Notes under the pieces: model-generated
Databases searched by the model: none
What the model was told of the DNA's origin: nothing
The model's input: the letters and a program-made list of their open reading frames with translations, nothing else
Source of the DNA: Nitrospinota bacterium
GTDB lineage: Bacteria; Nitrospinota; Nitrospinia; Nitrospinales; VA-1
Length of the DNA stretch: 16,774 nucleotides
Direction of reading: 5' to 3'
Assembly: GCA_002731985.1 (NCBI GenBank)
Contig: PCCT01000042.1
Span: 1-16,774 of the forward strand
Program-made: the position numbers and the translations under genes
In this document: piece after piece, positions 14,411 through 16,774 of the stretch
Layout: each line of letters starts with the position of its first letter
How positions within the stretch are numbered: the first letter of the stretch is position 1

Positions 14411-16269
14411 CCAGACTCATCATATTTTGCTGGTGGATAATGAGTGAAGTAAGATTCCAGCACCTTACGGGCAATTGGAGCCGCAGTCGCTCCGCCATGA
14501 CCCCCATGCTCGATAATGACAGAGACTGCCACTTCGGGCTTTTCATACGGAGCAAAGGCAACGAACCATGCATGATCGCGAAATAAATAAGGCGTTTCAT
14601 CCTCTGGATTGATTTTGTCAGAATCCTTCATCCGCACTACCTGTGCAGTCCCTGTTTTTCCAGAAACCACAATATTTTTCAACCGTGCCCGGCGTCCCGT
14701 TCCCCGAGGTTCATTGACCACACCTCGTAATCCTTCTTTCAAGTGCTTTAAAATCTCCGGATCGAATTCAACATTTCTCACAATCTCAGGGAAAAATTCC
14801 TGGATCACCTTACCTTCCGAGTCTTCAGTTTTTTTTACCAGATAGGGTTTGACCAAAAGACCTCCATTGGCCACAGTAGAAACCATACTCGCATTCTGCA
14901 AGGGAGTAACAAGGTTATAGCCCTGGCCTATGGAAGCCGAAATAGTTTCTCCGGGGAACCATGGTTTGTTCCTCGCTTTTTTCTTCCACTGTATGGATGG
15001 AACTAGCCCAGGTTTTTCACCATTCAACCGCACCCCGGTACGAGCTCCCAAACCCAGTTTTTTAGCATATTTTGCCAAATTATCCACACCCAAACGATAC
15101 CCCAAAGTATAGAAATAGACATCGCAGGATTGAACCAGAGCATCATGCAGGTTTACAGCGCCATGACCTCGTTTTTTCCAACAACGATAGCGCCCTCTGC
15201 CAAGTCGAAAATGTCCCGGGCAAAATATGGTACTTTCCGGATCAATCAGGTTTTCCGCAAGAGCCGCATATGCGGTAACCAACTTATAGGTAGAACCCGG
15301 GGGATATTGGCCGTCGATAGCTCTGTTTTGAAGCGGATGCTTACCGTCCCGTAGCAGGCCGTTCCATTTTGTTCTAGAGATCCCAGCGGCAAAAAGATTC
15401 GGATCAAAAGAAGGTTTACTGACCATGGCAATGATTTCTCCTGTTTGAACCTTCATCACCACAACAGAACCTTCAACGGGATCTTCCTTAGAGATTTCAT
15501 CCATCCATTCTTCAAGTTTTTTCTGAACCCTAACATCGAGAGTCAGCACCAGACTATCGCCGCTTTCTGGAGAAAGTTTCCGCAGAGTTTTCAGTTCTCT
15601 TCCCGAGACATCAACCTCAACCTCTTTGAATCCTTTTTCTCCTTTTAAATTAAACTCGTAAATATCCTCAAGTCCATTCCTACCAATCATGTCTCCCAAC
15701 GCGTATTTACTGTATGCGGAATTTTTCAATTTTTCCTTGGACACCTCACCAAGATAACCAAGAATATGAGCCGCAAGATCCTTGTAGACATAACTTCTTA
15801 AAGGTTCGACCTTGATATGAATCCCAGGAAGTCGCATTTTATTTTCCTCAACATAAGCAACTTCCTGACGACTGATATCCCTTTTAATCAACACATTTTT
15901 GAACGGGCGAGACTGGCTGATATCTTCTTTCAACTTGTCACCATCTATCTCAAATTTTGCTGAAAGAAAAGCCAAAGAATTTGGTAGATCCTTGGCATCC
16001 TCAGGAGTCACATATAAGTTGAAAGATGGACGAACATTGACAAGAGTTTCGCCATTGCGATCCTTGATGGTACCTCTATAGGCGGGCAACGAAACCTTCC
16101 TTATTCTATTTTCTTCAGACCGCCCCATGAAGTCTTCCCCTTTAAGAATCTGCAGGTACCAGACGCGCATCCACAAACACACAAAGGAAACAACCACAAG
16201 AATGACGTAAATTTTTATTTTTTTACGAACGTTTTCGGAAGATTCGGCTGAGTATCTAAAAAAACTCAT
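14407..16269 (-). CDS. mrdA: Peptidoglycan D,D-transpeptidase, penicillin-binding protein 2
   Basis: A 620-residue class B PBP of the elongasome, which cross-links new peptidoglycan in the lateral wall and is the partner of RodA and MreBCD. Order: short cytoplasmic N-terminus, one TM helix at about 18-38, a PBP-dimer/pedestal domain at about 60-230 (including GRNGLE at 196-201 and the VSGRE segment), then the transpeptidase domain. Active-site motifs are Ser326 and Lys329 in PPGSTYK, SCD at 381-383 (the SxN position, typical for PBP2) and KTG at 538-540. Residues Cys350, Cys363, His369 and Cys382 match the positions of the zinc site described in Acinetobacter PBP2. The ATG at 16269 overlaps the mreD stop (ATGA), so the two are translationally coupled. 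rodA, often next to mrdA, is not found downstream. Confidence 0.96.
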   Translation of the reverse strand: MSFFRYSAESSENVRKKIKIYVILVVVSFVCLWMRVWYLQILKGEDFMGRSEENRIRKVSLPAYRGTIKDRNGETLVNVRPSFNLYVTPEDAKDLPNSLAFLSAKFEIDGDKLKEDISQSRPFKNVLIKRDISRQEVAYVEENKMRLPGIHIKVEPLRSYVYKDLAAHILGYLGEVSKEKLKNSAYSKYALGDMIGRNGLEDIYEFNLKGEKGFKEVEVDVSGRELKTLRKLSPESGDSLVLTLDVRVQKKLEEWMDEISKEDPVEGSVVVMKVQTGEIIAMVSKPSFDPNLFAAGISRTKWNGLLRDGKHPLQNRAIDGQYPPGSTYKLVTAYAALAENLIDPESTIFCPGHFRLGRGRYRCWKKRGHGAVNLHDALVQSCDVYFYTLGYRLGVDNLAKYAKKLGLGARTGVRLNGEKPGLVPSIQWKKKARNKPWFPGETISASIGQGYNLVTPLQNASMVSTVANGGLLVKPYLVKKTEDSEGKVIQEFFPEIVRNVEFDPEILKHLKEGLRGVVNEPRGTGRRARLKNIVVSGKTGTAQVVRMKDSDKINPEDETPYLFRDHAWFVAFAPYEKPEVAVSVIIEHGGHGGATAAPIARKVLESYFTHYPPAKYDESG

Positions 16270-16774
16270 ATCGGTCGCAAAATCTGGTTGGGGAGCTTAC
16301 GATGAAGCAATTGCCTGCCTCTATCCAAAATATAAAATAAGAAGAGGCCTGCTACCGCATTAATAATTCCAAAAAATAATATATGAGAAAACAGAAAGTC
16401 ACCCTTGATCTGCGCACCCATCAAGCTGGTTATAGCGGCAAAATAAATCATTCCGTCAAACAATGAGGTAGCAACAAGAAAAAAACTTATAGGAAGAAAA
16501 CCCTCTACAATAATTTTATCTTTCAGCGCTGAGAAAAATAACCCGGTCAATCCCTTGGATAATGTATTGATCCCAAAGAGGCCTCCAGAAAGACAGTCCT
16601 GGATAAACCCAACCAGAACGCCCACTCCAATACCCCCGTTCCTTTGAAAATGAATACCGCAATAAACCACAAAGATCAAAGCAAGATCAGGCGACACATC
16701 CCCCACAGAAAACAATCCCAGAAAAGTGGTCTGCACAGCAAACAATAAAATCAACACAAAAATAAAAACAAGAG
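16266..16774 (-). CDS. mreD: Rod-shape-determining protein MreD (partial, N-terminus beyond the window)
   Basis: A polytopic inner-membrane protein of the elongasome. At least 168 residues are encoded before a TGA at 16266-16268; a GTG at 16757 is a possible start, but the frame stays open to the edge with hydrophobic residues (LVFIFVLILLF), so the first helix and probably the true start lie outside. About five hydrophobic helices are visible, with the MreD-like features QTTFLG after helix 1, SPDLALIFVVYCGI, and GFIQDCLSGGLFGINTLSKG, the most conserved stretch of the family. It overlaps mrdA by four bases. mreB and mreC would be expected further upstream on this strand. Confidence 0.88.
   Translation of the reverse strand, partial: LVFIFVLILLFAVQTTFLGLFSVGDVSPDLALIFVVYCGIHFQRNGGIGVGVLVGFIQDCLSGGLFGINTLSKGLTGLFFSALKDKIIVEGFLPISFFLVATSLFDGMIYFAAITSLMGAQIKGDFLFSHILFFGIINAVAGLFLFYILDRGRQLLHRKLPNQILRPI

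Overview
The window looks like chromosomal DNA of a Gram-negative bacterium. The evidence is an elongasome pair (mreD-mrdA/PBP2), several Sec-type signal peptides, a GatCAB-type amidotransferase subunit and moderately AT-leaning protein-coding DNA. The gene content (TraB/PrgY-like protein, DUF1566 protein, secreted TPR protein) fits a Nitrospinota- or deltaproteobacteria-like lineage, but that placement is an inference and nothing here proves it. I see no insertion sequence, integrase, tRNA, rRNA or CRISPR array.

Layout. 1-480 (+): the end of a low-complexity protein built from a repeated 30-residue motif. 631-2938 (-): a compact operon of a 68-residue Cys/His/Met-bearing protein, an OmpR/CusR-type response regulator and a membrane histidine kinase. 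3008-3286 (-): a small two-helix membrane protein, divergent from an SDR oxidoreductase (3437-4177, +). 4279-8004 (+): a strong promoter followed by gatB, a secreted DUF1566 protein and a secreted TPR protein, closely spaced. 8089-9143 (+): another promoter, a small secreted protein of unknown function, and a PrxQ/BCP peroxiredoxin. 9152-12010 (-): traB-like membrane protein, a truncated thiopurine-methyltransferase-like fragment, and an M24B (Xaa-Pro) aminopeptidase. 12212-14203 (+): uvrB. 14204-16774 (-): mreD (cut by the window edge) -> mrdA -> a half PilZ domain, chained by 4-base stop/start overlaps.

Most genes are housekeeping or envelope genes. The points deserving attention are two partial domains sitting downstream of intact genes (methyltransferase N-terminus at 10595-10789, PilZ C-terminus at 14204-14410), a possible metal-binding small protein translationally linked to a two-component system, a repeat protein whose copies are conserved in amino acids but not in codons, and a G9 tract with a GC hairpin touching the gatB promoter. 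I found no convincing new multi-gene system. The best candidate for something undescribed is the small protein plus two-component system operon at 631-2938.
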